A stretch of DNA of 64,000 nucleotides from Hyphomonadaceae bacterium. GTDB lineage: Bacteria > Pseudomonadota > Alphaproteobacteria > Caulobacterales > Hyphomonadaceae. Under the pieces are notes generated by a model. That model saw nothing but the letters and a program-made list of their open reading frames with translations. It ran no database searches and was not told the DNA's origin. Of this stretch, positions 8,241-20,435 are shown one piece after another (the first letter of the stretch is position 1; each line of letters opens with the position of its first letter). The position numbers and the translations under genes are program-made. The DNA is taken from assembly GCA_028285145.1 (NCBI GenBank), contig JANQQC010000010.1, forward strand, positions 1 through 64,000, read 5' to 3'.

Positions 8241-9190
8241 ATGACCAGTGCCTCGATTGGAACATGCAGCCCGAAACCATGCTCAACAATCAGCGCGGCG
8301 AACAGCACGAAAAGGTACAGAATCGAGAATACGAACAGGCCCTTGGGGCGCTTCATATCCGGCCCCGATGCATCGGCATCGCCTGCCCGCGTGCGGCTGA
8401 GCGCATAAGCCAGCCACAGGAAGGTCGCGCTCAATGCAGCGGCGACAATCCCATAGATCCAGCCACCAAGGCCGGTTGCAACTGGCGCGAGACCTATTGG
8501 GGTCAGCAGGACGGTGTAAGCAAGAATATGCCGACGCGTGGATTTGGCACCATTCGTCACCGGCAGCATCGGAACACCAGCCTTGGCATACTCGCCATGG
8601 GCCAGCAGAGAGAGCGCCCAAAAGTGCGGCGGCGTCCAGAAGAAGATGATCGCGAAAAGGATCCAGGCGTCGAGCGGAGTCGCACCTGTGACAGCCGCCC
8701 AGCCGATCACGGGCGGAAAGGCCCCTGCTCCGCCGCCGATCACAATGTTCTGGGGCGTCGAACGCTTCAACCACATCGTGTAAATCACGCCGTAATAGAA
8801 GATTGAGAAAGCCAGCAAGGCGGCCGCGATCCAGTTACTGGCGAGCCACATCAGCAGAACGGACACGCCTGACATGATGAGGCCCATCGCAATGGCCTCG
8901 TCCTTTGGAACAGCGCCTGATGGAATTGGGCGGGTCGATGTCCGGCTCATGATCGAGTCGATGTCGGCATCGTACCACATATTGATCGCGCCAGCGGCTC
9001 CCGACCCCAGCGCGACAGCAAGCAGGACGATGACAGCCATCACCGGATGAATGCTGGCCGGTGCCGCGACAAGCCCAGCTGCAGCCGTGAACACGACCAG
9101 CATCATGATGCGCGGCTTCATCAGCTGCACATAGTCGCCAGCGGTGGCGTGGCGGACTTGGTTGGCGGTCTCTGCGGTCTGCGCCGTCAT
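8237..9190 (-). CDS. ctaB: Protoheme IX farnesyltransferase (heme O synthase)
   Basis: CtaB adds a farnesyl group to heme B, giving heme O, the precursor of heme A. The 317-residue integral membrane protein has multiple helices. It carries the prenyltransferase aspartate motif N-M-W-Y-D-A-D-I-D (about 88-96) and the F-W-T-P-P-H-F-W-A-L segment. It belongs to the oxidase operon and overlaps coxF by four bases. Heme A synthase (ctaA) is not in the window. Confidence 0.97.
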   Translation of the reverse strand: MTAQTAETANQVRHATAGDYVQLMKPRIMMLVVFTAAAGLVAAPASIHPVMAVIVLLAVALGSGAAGAINMWYDADIDSIMSRTSTRPIPSGAVPKDEAIAMGLIMSGVSVLLMWLASNWIAAALLAFSIFYYGVIYTMWLKRSTPQNIVIGGGAGAFPPVIGWAAVTGATPLDAWILFAIIFFWTPPHFWALSLLAHGEYAKAGVPMLPVTNGAKSTRRHILAYTVLLTPIGLAPVATGLGGWIYGIVAAALSATFLWLAYALSRTRAGDADASGPDMKRPKGLFVFSILYLFVLFAALIVEHGFGLHVPIEALVI

Positions 9191-9273
9191 GTCAGGTCTC
9201 AGTCTCCGATAACCGAACGGCCCGGCGCATTACTTGCACAGGGCCGCCCGGCATGTCTGCTTCGCCGGGCTGC

Positions 9274-11939
<2,666 letters not shown>

Positions 11940-12091
11940 CGCCCGACTCCCGTGATTTGTCGCGTACGCCTTACCTATACCGCCGCCCCTCGTCCACCCA
12001 GCGGTTTTCGCGCTCAAAATTGTCGCAGTCATTCGCCAGCGAAGCGAAATCGGGCTATGTTGCCGGTAACACACCAAAAGGAGGATGAATC

Positions 12092-12634
12092 ATGCCTCGT
12101 ACAATCGTTTCTGCCATCATCACTGCACTACTCGGCCCTGCTGCCTTCGCGCAGGTCTTCGTCGTCGGCGGGGGTATGGCTGCTGACTGCTACGACGCAG
12201 CAAAAACCGGCTCAACACGGCTGAGTGCTGAGACTATCTGCACCCAGGCGCTTCGCTCAGAAGTCCTGTCCCGCAGCAATCGCGCCGCCACCTACACAAA
12301 TCGCGGTGTCATTCGCATGCGTGACGGCGACTATGATGGGGCCCTTGATGACTATGCGAAGGCCGAAGAAATCGATGGCGATCAGGGTGCGATCTATCTC
12401 AATCGCGGTGCTGCGCTCATTTACATGAAACAGTTCGGCGAAGCGCTCGCTCCGCTTAATCGGGCAATCGAGCTTGAAACCCAGGATCTCTACGCCGCCC
12501 ATTACAACAGGGCGATCGCCAAGGAGAACACCGGGGACATTGCGGGCGCTTATGAAGACTTCAGGACCGCGCTGGAGCTGAAGCCGGAATGGGAAATCGC
12601 TGAGCGTCAGCTATCCCGGTTCTCGGTGAACTAG
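12092..12634 (+). CDS. Exported tetratricopeptide-repeat protein
   Basis: The 180-residue protein has a short signal peptide (cleavage likely after A-F-A at about residue 19). Tandem TPR units follow (about residues 65-165), with repeats such as N-R-G-V-I-R-M-R-D-G-D-Y and Y-N-R-A-I-A-K-E-N-T-G-D. TPR domains bind partner proteins; the partner is not known. AAAAGGAGGATG gives a near-perfect ribosome binding site. A strong terminator follows, so it is monocistronic and divergent from the oxidase operon. Confidence 0.85.
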   Translation: MPRTIVSAIITALLGPAAFAQVFVVGGGMAADCYDAAKTGSTRLSAETICTQALRSEVLSRSNRAATYTNRGVIRMRDGDYDGALDDYAKAEEIDGDQGAIYLNRGAALIYMKQFGEALAPLNRAIELETQDLYAAHYNRAIAKENTGDIAGAYEDFRTALELKPEWEIAERQLSRFSVN

Positions 12635-12659
12635 GCGACAAAGCCTAGAAAGATTTTAT

Positions 12660-12688
12660 AAGGGCGGCAGGATAGCCGCCCTTTTCTA
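12660..12688 (+). terminator. Rho-independent terminator after the TPR gene
   Basis: GGGCGGC (12662-12668) and GCCGCCC (12675-12681) form a 7-base G+C stem around a 6-base loop. The stem is extended by A-T pairs and followed by TTTT. It lies 26 bases after the TPR stop codon and just before tldD. Confidence 0.88.
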
Positions 12689-12723
12689 TTGCAGTGCACG
12701 GGCACGACGATCATGTAAGGAGC

Positions 12724-14127
12724 ATGACCGATACACCTCTTCCCTTCGACGCCCGCCGCGCAGCGGATATTCTCTCAGACGCTGCCGCTGGCGCAGATGA
12801 TGCCGACATCTTTGTCGAGCGTTCGCGCTCCGAAAGCTTCGTCTTTGATGATGGCCGTCTGAAATCGGCCGCCTACGACACCGAACAGGGTTTCGGACTG
12901 CGGGTGGTGGCAGGCGAAGCGACCGGAATGGCCCATGCTGCCGAGCTCTCCGAGGCCGCCCTTTCGCGCGCCGCAGAAACAGCGGCGCAGGCCAAGCGGG
13001 GCTATTCCGGCACACTCGATACCGGCCCGACCCCAACCAATCGCCGACTTTACGCGCAGATCGATCCGACTGAGACACCGGATTTCGGTACAAAGACCAA
13101 CTTGCTCGCGAAAATCGATGCCTGGGCCCGGGCAAAAGACCCGCGCGTCGTTCAGGTCTCGGTCTCACTTGCGGGCTCCCACCGCGAGATCGACATTATC
13201 CGTCCGGGTGGAGAACGTTTTCATGAGATCCGCCCCCTCGTCCGCCTGAACGTGTCGGTCACGCTCGAAAAGGACGGACGGCGGGAATCAGCCAGCGCCG
13301 GGGCTGGCGGACGGGCAGCTTACGATGAGTGGCTCGAGCCGTCCCGCTGGCAGGGTCTTGTCGAACGCGCGCTCAAAAAGGCCTCGACCAACCTTGAAAG
13401 CATCCCCGCCCCTGTGGGCGAAATGGAAGTCGTGCTTGGACCGGGCTGGCCAGCGGTGCTGTTGCACGAAGCTGTCGGCCACGGCCTTGAAGGCGACTTC
13501 AACCGCAAGGGCACGAGTGTCTATTCCGGCCGAATCGGTGAGCAGGTCGCCGCCAAGGGCGTTACCGTCATTGATGATGGCACCATCTCGGATCGGCGCG
13601 GCTCGCTATCTTTCGATGATGAAGGCACTCCCACCAACCGCACCGTGCTGATCGAGGACGGTATCCTCAAGGGCTACATGCAGGACCGGCACAATGCCCG
13701 TCTGATGGGCGTCGCCCCGACCGGCAATGGCCGCCGCGAAAGCTATGACGCCCCCACCATGCCGCGCATGACGAACACCGTGATGCTCGGCGGCGACAAG
13801 GACCCGGAAGAGATCGTGAAAACGATCAAGAAAGGCGTCTGGGCGGTCGATTTCGGCGGCGGACAGGTGGACATCACGTCCGGCAACTTCGTGTTCCAGT
13901 GCACAGAGGCCTATCTCGTTGAGAACGGCGAAATCGTCGCGCCCGTGAAAAACGCCACACTGATCGGCCACGGGCCGACCGCCCTCGAACAGATCTCCAT
14001 GATCGGAAACGATTTCGCCATGGATGACGGCGTCGGCACATGCGGCAAGGCTGGCCAGTCCGTTCCCGTTGGCGTTGGCCAGCCCACTGTTAAGGTCGAT
14101 GCGCTCACGGTTGGCGGCGCAGGTTAA
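12724..14127 (+). CDS. tldD: Metalloprotease TldD
   Basis: TldD acts with PmbA/TldE as a zinc metalloprotease that degrades unfolded peptides and matures some modified peptides. The 467-residue product has the zinc motif H-E-A-V-G-H near residue 247, followed by G-L-E-G-D, and the C-terminal glycine-rich segments of the family. I chose ATG at 12724 with AAGGAG just upstream; a GTG at 12694 would add ten residues that do not look family-like. PmbA is not in this window. Confidence 0.94.
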   Translation: MTDTPLPFDARRAADILSDAAAGADDADIFVERSRSESFVFDDGRLKSAAYDTEQGFGLRVVAGEATGMAHAAELSEAALSRAAETAAQAKRGYSGTLDTGPTPTNRRLYAQIDPTETPDFGTKTNLLAKIDAWARAKDPRVVQVSVSLAGSHREIDIIRPGGERFHEIRPLVRLNVSVTLEKDGRRESASAGAGGRAAYDEWLEPSRWQGLVERALKKASTNLESIPAPVGEMEVVLGPGWPAVLLHEAVGHGLEGDFNRKGTSVYSGRIGEQVAAKGVTVIDDGTISDRRGSLSFDDEGTPTNRTVLIEDGILKGYMQDRHNARLMGVAPTGNGRRESYDAPTMPRMTNTVMLGGDKDPEEIVKTIKKGVWAVDFGGGQVDITSGNFVFQCTEAYLVENGEIVAPVKNATLIGHGPTALEQISMIGNDFAMDDGVGTCGKAGQSVPVGVGQPTVKVDALTVGGAG

Positions 14128-14154
14128 GCGACGCAGGCAAGTCCGCCTGAGAAC

Positions 14155-15681
14155 TCAGTCTGCTTCGCGCCGCAGTAACGCGTCCATGAAGCGTACGCCC
14201 CACCCCGCATGACCGATCGGCGCAGTCGGCGTGGGCTCGTCGCGCCAGTCAACGCCGGCAATGTCCAGATGCACCCAAGGGAGTTCCTCGGCGACAAAGG
14301 TCCCGATCACGGCGGCACCAATAGATGCGCCGGGCGTACCGCCAATGTTCTTGATGTCAGCCACCAGACTCTCAATCTGCACGTAATGGTTTGGATGCAA
14401 CGGCAGCGGCCACACATCTTCGCCAGACGTCTGGCCGATCTCCATCATTTGCATGCTGAGGTCCATGTCGCGGGTGATAACAGCGGCATACTCGTCGCCA
14501 GTGGCGCGGGCGGCTGAGCCCGTAAGCGTCGCGATGTTCACCAGCATGCGCGGCTCATACTCCACCTGGGCATAATGTACCGCATCGAGCAGTAACAGGC
14601 GTCCTTCAGCATCGGTGTTCAAGACTTCAACCGTCTTGCCGGACATGGAGGTCAGCACATCGCCGGGGCGGATCGCATCCTGTGAGGGCATATTCTCGGC
14701 CAGGGGCATGACGCCCACGACGTTGATGTCTTCACCACGCTTGGCAGCTGCAAGTACCGTCCCCGCGACGGCAGCGGCTCCGGACATGTCGGATTTCATG
14801 TACCACATGTTCTCGCTTGGCTTGATCGAGATACCACCGGTATCGAACGTGACGCCTTTACCGACGAGCGCCACCGGCGCTTCGTTTCGACCACCGCCCC
14901 TATACTCAACCACCAGAAGGCGCGGATCATGGATAGACCCCTCGCCCACGCCCATAAGAGCGCCCATGCCGCGCGCGCGGATGGCGTCCGCATCAAGAAC
15001 CGTGAAGGTCACATTGTTCACGCCTTCGAAAGCCGTCTGCACGTGATCGACGAATTTCTGCGGCCACAGCGTGTTACCAGGCTCGGTGCCCAGATTGCGT
15101 GCGAGCGTCACCCCCTCAGCCAGGTGCGTCAGGTCTCTTTCAAAGGCGCGGCGATCTGAACGGTTAGAACCGATCAACGCCACCTCGCCGTCGGCAGGGA
15201 TCTCTTCGACTGTCTTATAGGCCGTGAAATGATAATCGCCGAGCGCATAGCCAAGCGCCAGATGGGCTGCCGCGTCATCAACATCGCCAAGGTCATCGGC
15301 GAGCAGCGCTAACCCCTCATCATCGTCTATGGAAAAGGCCGCAAAGCCCCCAAGATCATGAACGCGGCGCGCCGTGAGCGGCTGGTCGCCTTTGCTGATA
15401 ACCAACACTTGCTTGTAAGGCGCGAGCCCCGGCAGGGAGAGCGTCTCGCCAAACTCACCTTCGAAATTCATCGCCGCTATTGCACCGGAGACACGCCCGC
15501 CGGTGGCTTCATCGAGGTTCCGGCCCAGACGCCCGAGTTCGCCGTCTGGCCCGACATATACAACGACCCTGCCATCATCCGGGAGTTGACTGCTACCGAA
15601 GCTGAAGTCCGGCATCGCAGCGGCTGAGTGCGCCAATGCGCCGAACACGAGCCCTGCGTTAAGGAAACGAAAAAGAGACAT
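14155..15681 (-). CDS. M17 leucyl aminopeptidase with an N-terminal export signal
   Basis: This 508-residue M17 enzyme removes N-terminal residues from peptides. The metal and active-site segments are intact: G-K-G-V-T-F-D-T-G-G, M-K-S-D-M-S-G-A-A-A-V and N-T-D-A-E-G-R-L. Unlike usual cytoplasmic PepA, it begins with a hydrophobic segment ending A-H-S-A-A-A-M at about residue 22, which reads as a signal peptide. The ATG at 15681 has a GGAG site; the next Met (residue 23) has none. It ends 27 bases from the convergent tldD. A periplasmic location is my inference. Confidence 0.9.
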   Translation of the reverse strand: MSLFRFLNAGLVFGALAHSAAAMPDFSFGSSQLPDDGRVVVYVGPDGELGRLGRNLDEATGGRVSGAIAAMNFEGEFGETLSLPGLAPYKQVLVISKGDQPLTARRVHDLGGFAAFSIDDDEGLALLADDLGDVDDAAAHLALGYALGDYHFTAYKTVEEIPADGEVALIGSNRSDRRAFERDLTHLAEGVTLARNLGTEPGNTLWPQKFVDHVQTAFEGVNNVTFTVLDADAIRARGMGALMGVGEGSIHDPRLLVVEYRGGGRNEAPVALVGKGVTFDTGGISIKPSENMWYMKSDMSGAAAVAGTVLAAAKRGEDINVVGVMPLAENMPSQDAIRPGDVLTSMSGKTVEVLNTDAEGRLLLLDAVHYAQVEYEPRMLVNIATLTGSAARATGDEYAAVITRDMDLSMQMMEIGQTSGEDVWPLPLHPNHYVQIESLVADIKNIGGTPGASIGAAVIGTFVAEELPWVHLDIAGVDWRDEPTPTAPIGHAGWGVRFMDALLRREAD

Positions 15682-15778
15682 GGGTAGTGCTCCGTGAATG
15701 TGTGCGCCTAAAGCGCATTTAGATAGTGCGCGCTCGCATATCCACTGCGAGGGCGAATTTCCGGATTGAAAGCGAGGT

Positions 15779-17965
15779 TTAACTCTCGGAGTCTGCGACT
15801 GTCAGGCCCCGGTTCTTGAGGAGAGGCCCCGTGCTCGGTTCGCGGCCGCGGAAGCCGACATAGGCGTCCATTGCAGGGCGGCTGTTGCCCGAGGAGAACA
15901 CGTAGTCGTAGAGCTTCTTCGCCAGCTCGGGGTCGAATGGATCACCGGCTTCCTCGAACGCCGCATAGCCATCATTATCGAGCACGCCGGCCCACATGTA
16001 GGTGTAGTACCCACCGGCATAGAGTTCGCCCGCAAAGGAATGCAGGAAGTGGGGCGAACGGTGGCGCATCTCGATTTCATGCGGCATGCCGACTTGCGCA
16101 AGGACGCCATCCTCAAAGGAATTGATATCCAGATTCGCAATCAGCTCCGGATCGCTGAGCCGGTGAAAGGCGAGATCTACAAAGCCAGAGGCGATGAACT
16201 CGACATTGTCAAAACCCGACTTGGCATTGCCTGCGGAACGCACACTTTCCAGAAGCGCCGTCGGCATGGGCTCGCCCGTTTCATAGTGAAGCGCAAACTC
16301 CTGAATCACCGCCGGCTCGCGCATCCAGTGCTCATAAATCTGGGCTGGGAACTCGACAAAGTCGAAGTCCACAGCCGTGCCCGAAATGGAGGGGTGGGTC
16401 ACATTGGACAACAGCCCGTGCAGGGCGTGGCCAAATTCGTGGAAGACAACTTCAGCCTCACGCATGCTGATCAGCGCAGGTTCGCCGGGAGCGGGCTTGT
16501 TATAGTTGCAGTTGTTGAGAATGAGCGGCGTGACGGCACCATCCAGCTGGTGCTGGACTCTCAGCGCGCCCATCCAAGCCCCTGACCGCTTTCCGGGCCG
16601 GGCGAAGTAGTCGCCATAGAACAAGCCAAGAGGCTCACCTTCAGCGGAACTCATCTCCCAGACGCGCACGTCGGGATGGTAGACCGGAACGTCGGAGCGC
16701 TCCTCGAATGTAACGCCGAAAAGGCGTTCAGCGACGGCGAACTGGGCATTCAGCACATTATCGAGGGACAAGTGCGCTTTCACAGTGTCTTCATCGAGAT
16801 CGTAAAACTGCACACGTGCCTTTTCGGAATAGTACCACCAGTCCCAGGGCTCGAGTGCGTGATCGGTGCCCATATCAGCCATGACTTCACGGATCTGGGC
16901 TTCTTCAATCTCAGCCTTGGCGCGGGCACCTTCCCAGACTTCGCTCAACAGATCGTGAGCGGCTTCCGGCGTTCCGGCCATAGTGTTGGCTGTACGGAAG
17001 GCGGCGAAGTTCTCAAAACCAAGCAGGTTGGCGCGTTCCAAGCGCAACTGGAGAATTTCTCGGATATTGTCGGCGTTGGCGTACTCATTGTCGTTGTCGC
17101 CGCGATTGGTCCAAGCCTGGAACAATTGCTCGCGCAGATCCCGACGGGTTGAAAAGGTCATGAATGGTTCAAAGGAGGAGCGCGCCAGAGTGACAACGTG
17201 CTGGCCCTCCATGTCACGATCGGAAGCGGCCTGCGCTGCAGCGCTAATCGCAAAATCGGGAAGCCCGGCCATGTCCTCTTCAGAGGCCAGAACGAGCGCA
17301 AAGGACTCTGCATCTCGCTGAACGTTCTGGCTGAAAGCCGTGTAGAGAGACGCCAGCTGTTCCGTAATCTCGGCAAGCCGAACCCGGTCATCACCTTCCA
17401 ACTTGGCACCTGCACGGACAAACCCGGTATGGATCCGTTCCAGTACACGTGCCTGCTCAGCGTCCAGGTTCAACACACCGGCCGATCGCTGAAGGGCATC
17501 GATGCGGGGGAACAGGTCGTCGTTCAGGGAAATGGCGCTGTAGTGAGCCGCAAGGCGCGGTGACATCTCGCTTTGGATTGCGCGGATATCGTCATTAGTG
17601 GCAGACGAGGCAAGCACCGAGAAGGTGCGCTGAATCCTCTCCAGATCATTACCAGCGTTTTCCAGCGCGATGATTGTATTCTCGAATGTCGGGGCTTCCT
17701 GGCTACTGGCGATGGCATCGATTTCTGCGTTGTGCCGAGCCATCGCTTCTTCCATGGCCGGGATGAAATGGTCAGCCTCAATCAGGTGGAACGGCGGAGC
17801 GCCGTAGGGTGCGGTCCAATCCTGAAAGAACGGGTTTTCGGTCACGGCCGCCTCGGCTGCCTCACCGGGTTGAGTTTGAGCCAGCACGGCCGGCGATGCC
17901 AACAGGAAGGCAGCTGAGGCCGACAGTAAATGGGCGCGCAGCGTCTTGCGAAAAGGTGTGGTCAT
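15779..17965 (-). CDS. M3 family peptidase, Dcp-like, exported
   Basis: The 728-residue protein has a signal peptide (about residues 1-29, ending V-L-A-Q) and the M3 zinc motif H-E-F-G-H near residue 510. The sequence after it (A-L-H-G-L-L-S) and the V-D-F-V-E-F-P-type segment (here D-F-D-F-V-E-F-P) are shared with dipeptidyl carboxypeptidase and oligopeptidase A. It probably trims peptides in the periplasm. It precedes the exported M17 aminopeptidase on the same strand, with about 97 bases between them. Confidence 0.93.
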   Translation of the reverse strand: MTTPFRKTLRAHLLSASAAFLLASPAVLAQTQPGEAAEAAVTENPFFQDWTAPYGAPPFHLIEADHFIPAMEEAMARHNAEIDAIASSQEAPTFENTIIALENAGNDLERIQRTFSVLASSATNDDIRAIQSEMSPRLAAHYSAISLNDDLFPRIDALQRSAGVLNLDAEQARVLERIHTGFVRAGAKLEGDDRVRLAEITEQLASLYTAFSQNVQRDAESFALVLASEEDMAGLPDFAISAAAQAASDRDMEGQHVVTLARSSFEPFMTFSTRRDLREQLFQAWTNRGDNDNEYANADNIREILQLRLERANLLGFENFAAFRTANTMAGTPEAAHDLLSEVWEGARAKAEIEEAQIREVMADMGTDHALEPWDWWYYSEKARVQFYDLDEDTVKAHLSLDNVLNAQFAVAERLFGVTFEERSDVPVYHPDVRVWEMSSAEGEPLGLFYGDYFARPGKRSGAWMGALRVQHQLDGAVTPLILNNCNYNKPAPGEPALISMREAEVVFHEFGHALHGLLSNVTHPSISGTAVDFDFVEFPAQIYEHWMREPAVIQEFALHYETGEPMPTALLESVRSAGNAKSGFDNVEFIASGFVDLAFHRLSDPELIANLDINSFEDGVLAQVGMPHEIEMRHRSPHFLHSFAGELYAGGYYTYMWAGVLDNDGYAAFEEAGDPFDPELAKKLYDYVFSSGNSRPAMDAYVGFRGREPSTGPLLKNRGLTVADSES

Positions 17966-18174
17966 TCCTCGTCTCCGTTGAATTCAAACCCGTTCTGGGT
18001 CCAGGTTTCCTCGATTAGAACATGTGTGCTCTGCGGCAGGGTTCAATTACTAATCGGAAACCGTTCGCCACGAGGGGTCGCGACAACCCTCCGTCTGACC
18101 CCGCACAGCCTCTGCAAACGTGCGAACGCCAGCTTTTATCCAGCGCCCTGCCCATTTCCGTTCAGGTGATGTGG

Positions 18175-18774
18175 TCAGTCGTCGCTGCGAAGACTGAACA
18201 GGCAAAGCGCCAGGAGTAGAGTGGCTAGAACTCCAGAACCTCCAGCGACCGGCGAAGGCAGGAAGCCCTCTAGGCCGAACATCATCACCAGAGTGTTGGC
18301 GACAAAGGCGACCGCGCCGACCAACACTGTCGCGCCGCCAAGGACCCTCCCTCCATCGTTCATATTGGCCATGCCGAAAACGACGGCTGCCAGACCCAGT
18401 AGAATTTTGGCCGCGTTGTAGCCGAAGAAAGAAAATGCAACGACTGAGAAGGCGACACCACTAAGGTCAGCATTTGCTTCGGCGGCCGCGCGAAATGGCC
18501 CGAACTGGGTTAGTCCGACGCCCACTTGCACCACATTGAGTGCCGCGCTGAAGGCAACCGCCGAGAAGCCCAGAGTGTAGCGCTTGGCCATGACCAGAGC
18601 GGAGCCCGCAAAGGCCGCCAACAGCACAAATATGAGGGCCTCCAGCCCCCAGAGGAACTGGCGGTCGATTTCCGGTGCACCAAGATAGAGAGCCGTATAG
18701 ATCGGTTGCGAAATAGCCGTAAGCAGCAGCAATACGGCAACGGTCTTCACCGTGCGACTTTGCGTAAGTTCCAT
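18175..18774 (-). CDS. Unknown integral membrane protein (DUF4386-like layout)
   Basis: I do not recognise this 199-residue protein with certainty. It has six hydrophobic segments, with short polar loops and a basic N terminus (T-Q-S-R-T-V-K). Paired helices at about residues 12-30, 44-60, 66-84, 107-131, 141-160 and 172-193 suggest a small polytopic protein. The layout resembles DUF4386 proteins, but this is a guess. I selected the ATG at 18774; an upstream GTG or ATG would add a non-hydrophobic, Arg-rich leader. Genes on both sides are unrelated. Confidence 0.65.
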   Translation of the reverse strand: MELTQSRTVKTVAVLLLLTAISQPIYTALYLGAPEIDRQFLWGLEALIFVLLAAFAGSALVMAKRYTLGFSAVAFSAALNVVQVGVGLTQFGPFRAAAEANADLSGVAFSVVAFSFFGYNAAKILLGLAAVVFGMANMNDGGRVLGGATVLVGAVAFVANTLVMMFGLEGFLPSPVAGGSGVLATLLLALCLFSLRSDD

Positions 18775-18920
18775 AGTGGTTTCCCGTGATGAAGGTGAGC
18801 CCCTTGCGCACACTCTCTGGCGCAAACGTCGAGGCTAAAGCCGGATGCGCGACAGCTCAACGAAAACCACGCAAGCTTATTTCCGCCAAGAGATCCTGAA
18901 ACCACAAATGCTGAGCGGCG

Positions 18921-19712
18921 CTAAATCAGCCCAGCCAGTGGAGATGACGGATCGGCATAGCGCTTCTTGCCCATACGCCCGGCGAGATATGCTTCGCGGC
19001 CGGCGATCACGGCATGCTTCATGGCCCGCGCCATGCGGATTGGGTCCCTCGCCTCGGCGATGGCCGTATTCATCAGGACACCGTCGCAGCCAAGCTCCAT
19101 GGCCATCGCCGCATCCGACGCCGTGCCGACACCCGCATCCACGATCACCGGAACGCGCGACTGTTCAACAATCAGGCGGATATTCACCGGGTTCTGGATA
19201 CCGAGACCAGAGCCGATCAGGCTGCCCAGAGGCATGATTGCGCAACACCCGGCATCTTCCAGTTTGCGTGCGTAGACGGGGTCATCAGAGCAGTAGACCA
19301 TGACCTCGAACCCATCCGCGATCAGATCCTTAGCTGCCTGCAGCGTCTGCTCCATCTCCGGGTACAGCGTCTTCTGGTCGGCCAGAACTTCCAGTTTCAC
19401 CAGATCCCAGCCGCCCGCCTCCCGCGCCAGACGCAGTGTCCGCACGGCATCCTCCGCGGTGAAACAGCCAGCCGTGTTCGGCAAATAGGTATAGGTGTCC
19501 GGTGAGACGTGATCAGTCAGCCGGTCTTCGTCAGGATTGGACAGGTTCACCCGCCGCAGCGCCACCGTCACGATATCAACGCCCGCAGCCTCGGCCGCTT
19601 GCGCGTTCTGAGCGTACGTCTCGTACTTGCCCGTGCCAATAATCAGGCGGGACTGAAAGGTCCGCCCCGCAATCTCGAGCGTGTCGGCCACGGGGCCCAA
19701 ATCATCGGCCAT
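18921..19712 (-). CDS. thiG: Thiazole synthase ThiG
   Basis: ThiG builds the thiazole phosphate of thiamine from 1-deoxyxylulose 5-phosphate, dehydroglycine and ThiS thiocarboxylate. The 263-residue product shows the G-T-G-K-Y start of the barrel, the lysine in L-V-K-L-E-V (Schiff base), and [12 protein letters not shown] and L-M-N-T-A-I-A near the C terminus. The start overlaps the thiS stop by one base (TGATG). No thiO, thiE or thiC is in the window, and no TPP riboswitch was found upstream. Confidence 0.97.
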   Translation of the reverse strand: MADDLGPVADTLEIAGRTFQSRLIIGTGKYETYAQNAQAAEAAGVDIVTVALRRVNLSNPDEDRLTDHVSPDTYTYLPNTAGCFTAEDAVRTLRLAREAGGWDLVKLEVLADQKTLYPEMEQTLQAAKDLIADGFEVMVYCSDDPVYARKLEDAGCCAIMPLGSLIGSGLGIQNPVNIRLIVEQSRVPVIVDAGVGTASDAAMAMELGCDGVLMNTAIAEARDPIRMARAMKHAVIAGREAYLAGRMGKKRYADPSSPLAGLI

Positions 19713-19912
19713 CAGCCGCCTCCAACAAACTGCACAACTTCAAGGCGGTCGCCGTCCTGCAGCAAGGTCGAGCCGTGCTCGCCCTTCGGCACGATTTCGA
19801 GATTGCGCTCAATCGCGATTCCGCGCGGATCATCCGCTAGTCGCTCGACGAGTTCTTTGAGGGTCAACCCGTCCTCAACTGACATTTCCTCGCCGTTCAA
19901 AACGATTTTCAT
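19712..19912 (-). CDS. thiS: Sulfur carrier protein ThiS
   Basis: The 66-residue ubiquitin-fold protein carries sulfur as a thiocarboxylate on its C-terminal glycine. It begins M-K-I-V-L-N-G-E and ends V-V-Q-F-V-G-G-G; the usual family ending is Gly-Gly. The start at 19912 follows AGGAG at seven bases. The frame extends upstream but without family similarity. It is coupled to thiG by a one-base overlap and divergent from aroQ across a 76-base gap. Confidence 0.95.
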   Translation of the reverse strand: MKIVLNGEEMSVEDGLTLKELVERLADDPRGIAIERNLEIVPKGEHGSTLLQDGDRLEVVQFVGGG

Positions 19913-19988
19913 TCCTGCGCTCCTGACCGCGAATGGTCTGTTTCCGGGCTTGCCTTGCCTGACATTACAGCGCAAGACGCTCCCCGTC

Positions 19989-20432
19989 ATGGCGAAACCC
20001 ATCTACGTTCTCAGCGGGCCGAACCTCAACCTGCTCGGTCAACGCGAACCAGACATATACGGCTCGTCCACTCTGGACGACATCCACAAGCGCATGGCTG
20101 GCAGGCATGAAGGCGTAACGCTCAAAACGCGGCAAACCAATCATGAGGGCGAACTCGTCGACTGGATACAAGAATCCAACCGCGAGGGCGCTGCACTCAT
20201 CCTCAATGCTGGCGCATATACGCATACCTCCGTTGCTGTTCACGACGCGCTGCGGGCATGCGATGTTCCGATTATCGAAGTGCACCTTTCAAACCCGGCG
20301 GCTCGGGAAGAATTCCGCCAGGTGAACTTCGTATCGCCTGCTGCGAACGCAACGATTGCGGGAATCGGCGGCTATGGATACGAACTGGCGCTGGACGCTG
20401 CGTTACATTTGATCGCCTCGGGAGAGCGGTAA
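19989..20432 (+). CDS. aroQ: Type II 3-dehydroquinate dehydratase
   Basis: AroQ dehydrates 3-dehydroquinate in the shikimate pathway. The 147-residue product has the family features [11 protein letters not shown] (active-site loop with the catalytic Arg; a Tyr follows in D-I-Y-G), N-A-G-A-Y-T-H-T-S and E-V-H-L-S-N. The frame is open about 480 bases upstream, but the ATG at 19989 gives the proper N terminus. It leads a four-gene run with accB, accC and aat, a common arrangement in bacteria. Confidence 0.97.
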   Translation: MAKPIYVLSGPNLNLLGQREPDIYGSSTLDDIHKRMAGRHEGVTLKTRQTNHEGELVDWIQESNREGAALILNAGAYTHTSVAVHDALRACDVPIIEVHLSNPAAREEFRQVNFVSPAANATIAGIGGYGYELALDAALHLIASGER

Positions 20433-20435
20433 AAC

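Noticed and set aside
12694-12723. GTG start for TldD ten codons upstream
   Set aside because: No ribosome binding site precedes it, and the added residues are His-rich and unlike the family.
15733-15751. Six-base hairpin CTCGCA/TGCGAG between the two peptidase genes
   Set aside because: No T-run on either strand and a short stem; probably chance or a weak structure, so not called a terminator.
19913-19988. TPP riboswitch before thiS
   Set aside because: Only 76 bases separate thiS and aroQ, and the conserved CTGAGA and ACCTGA-type elements are not there.
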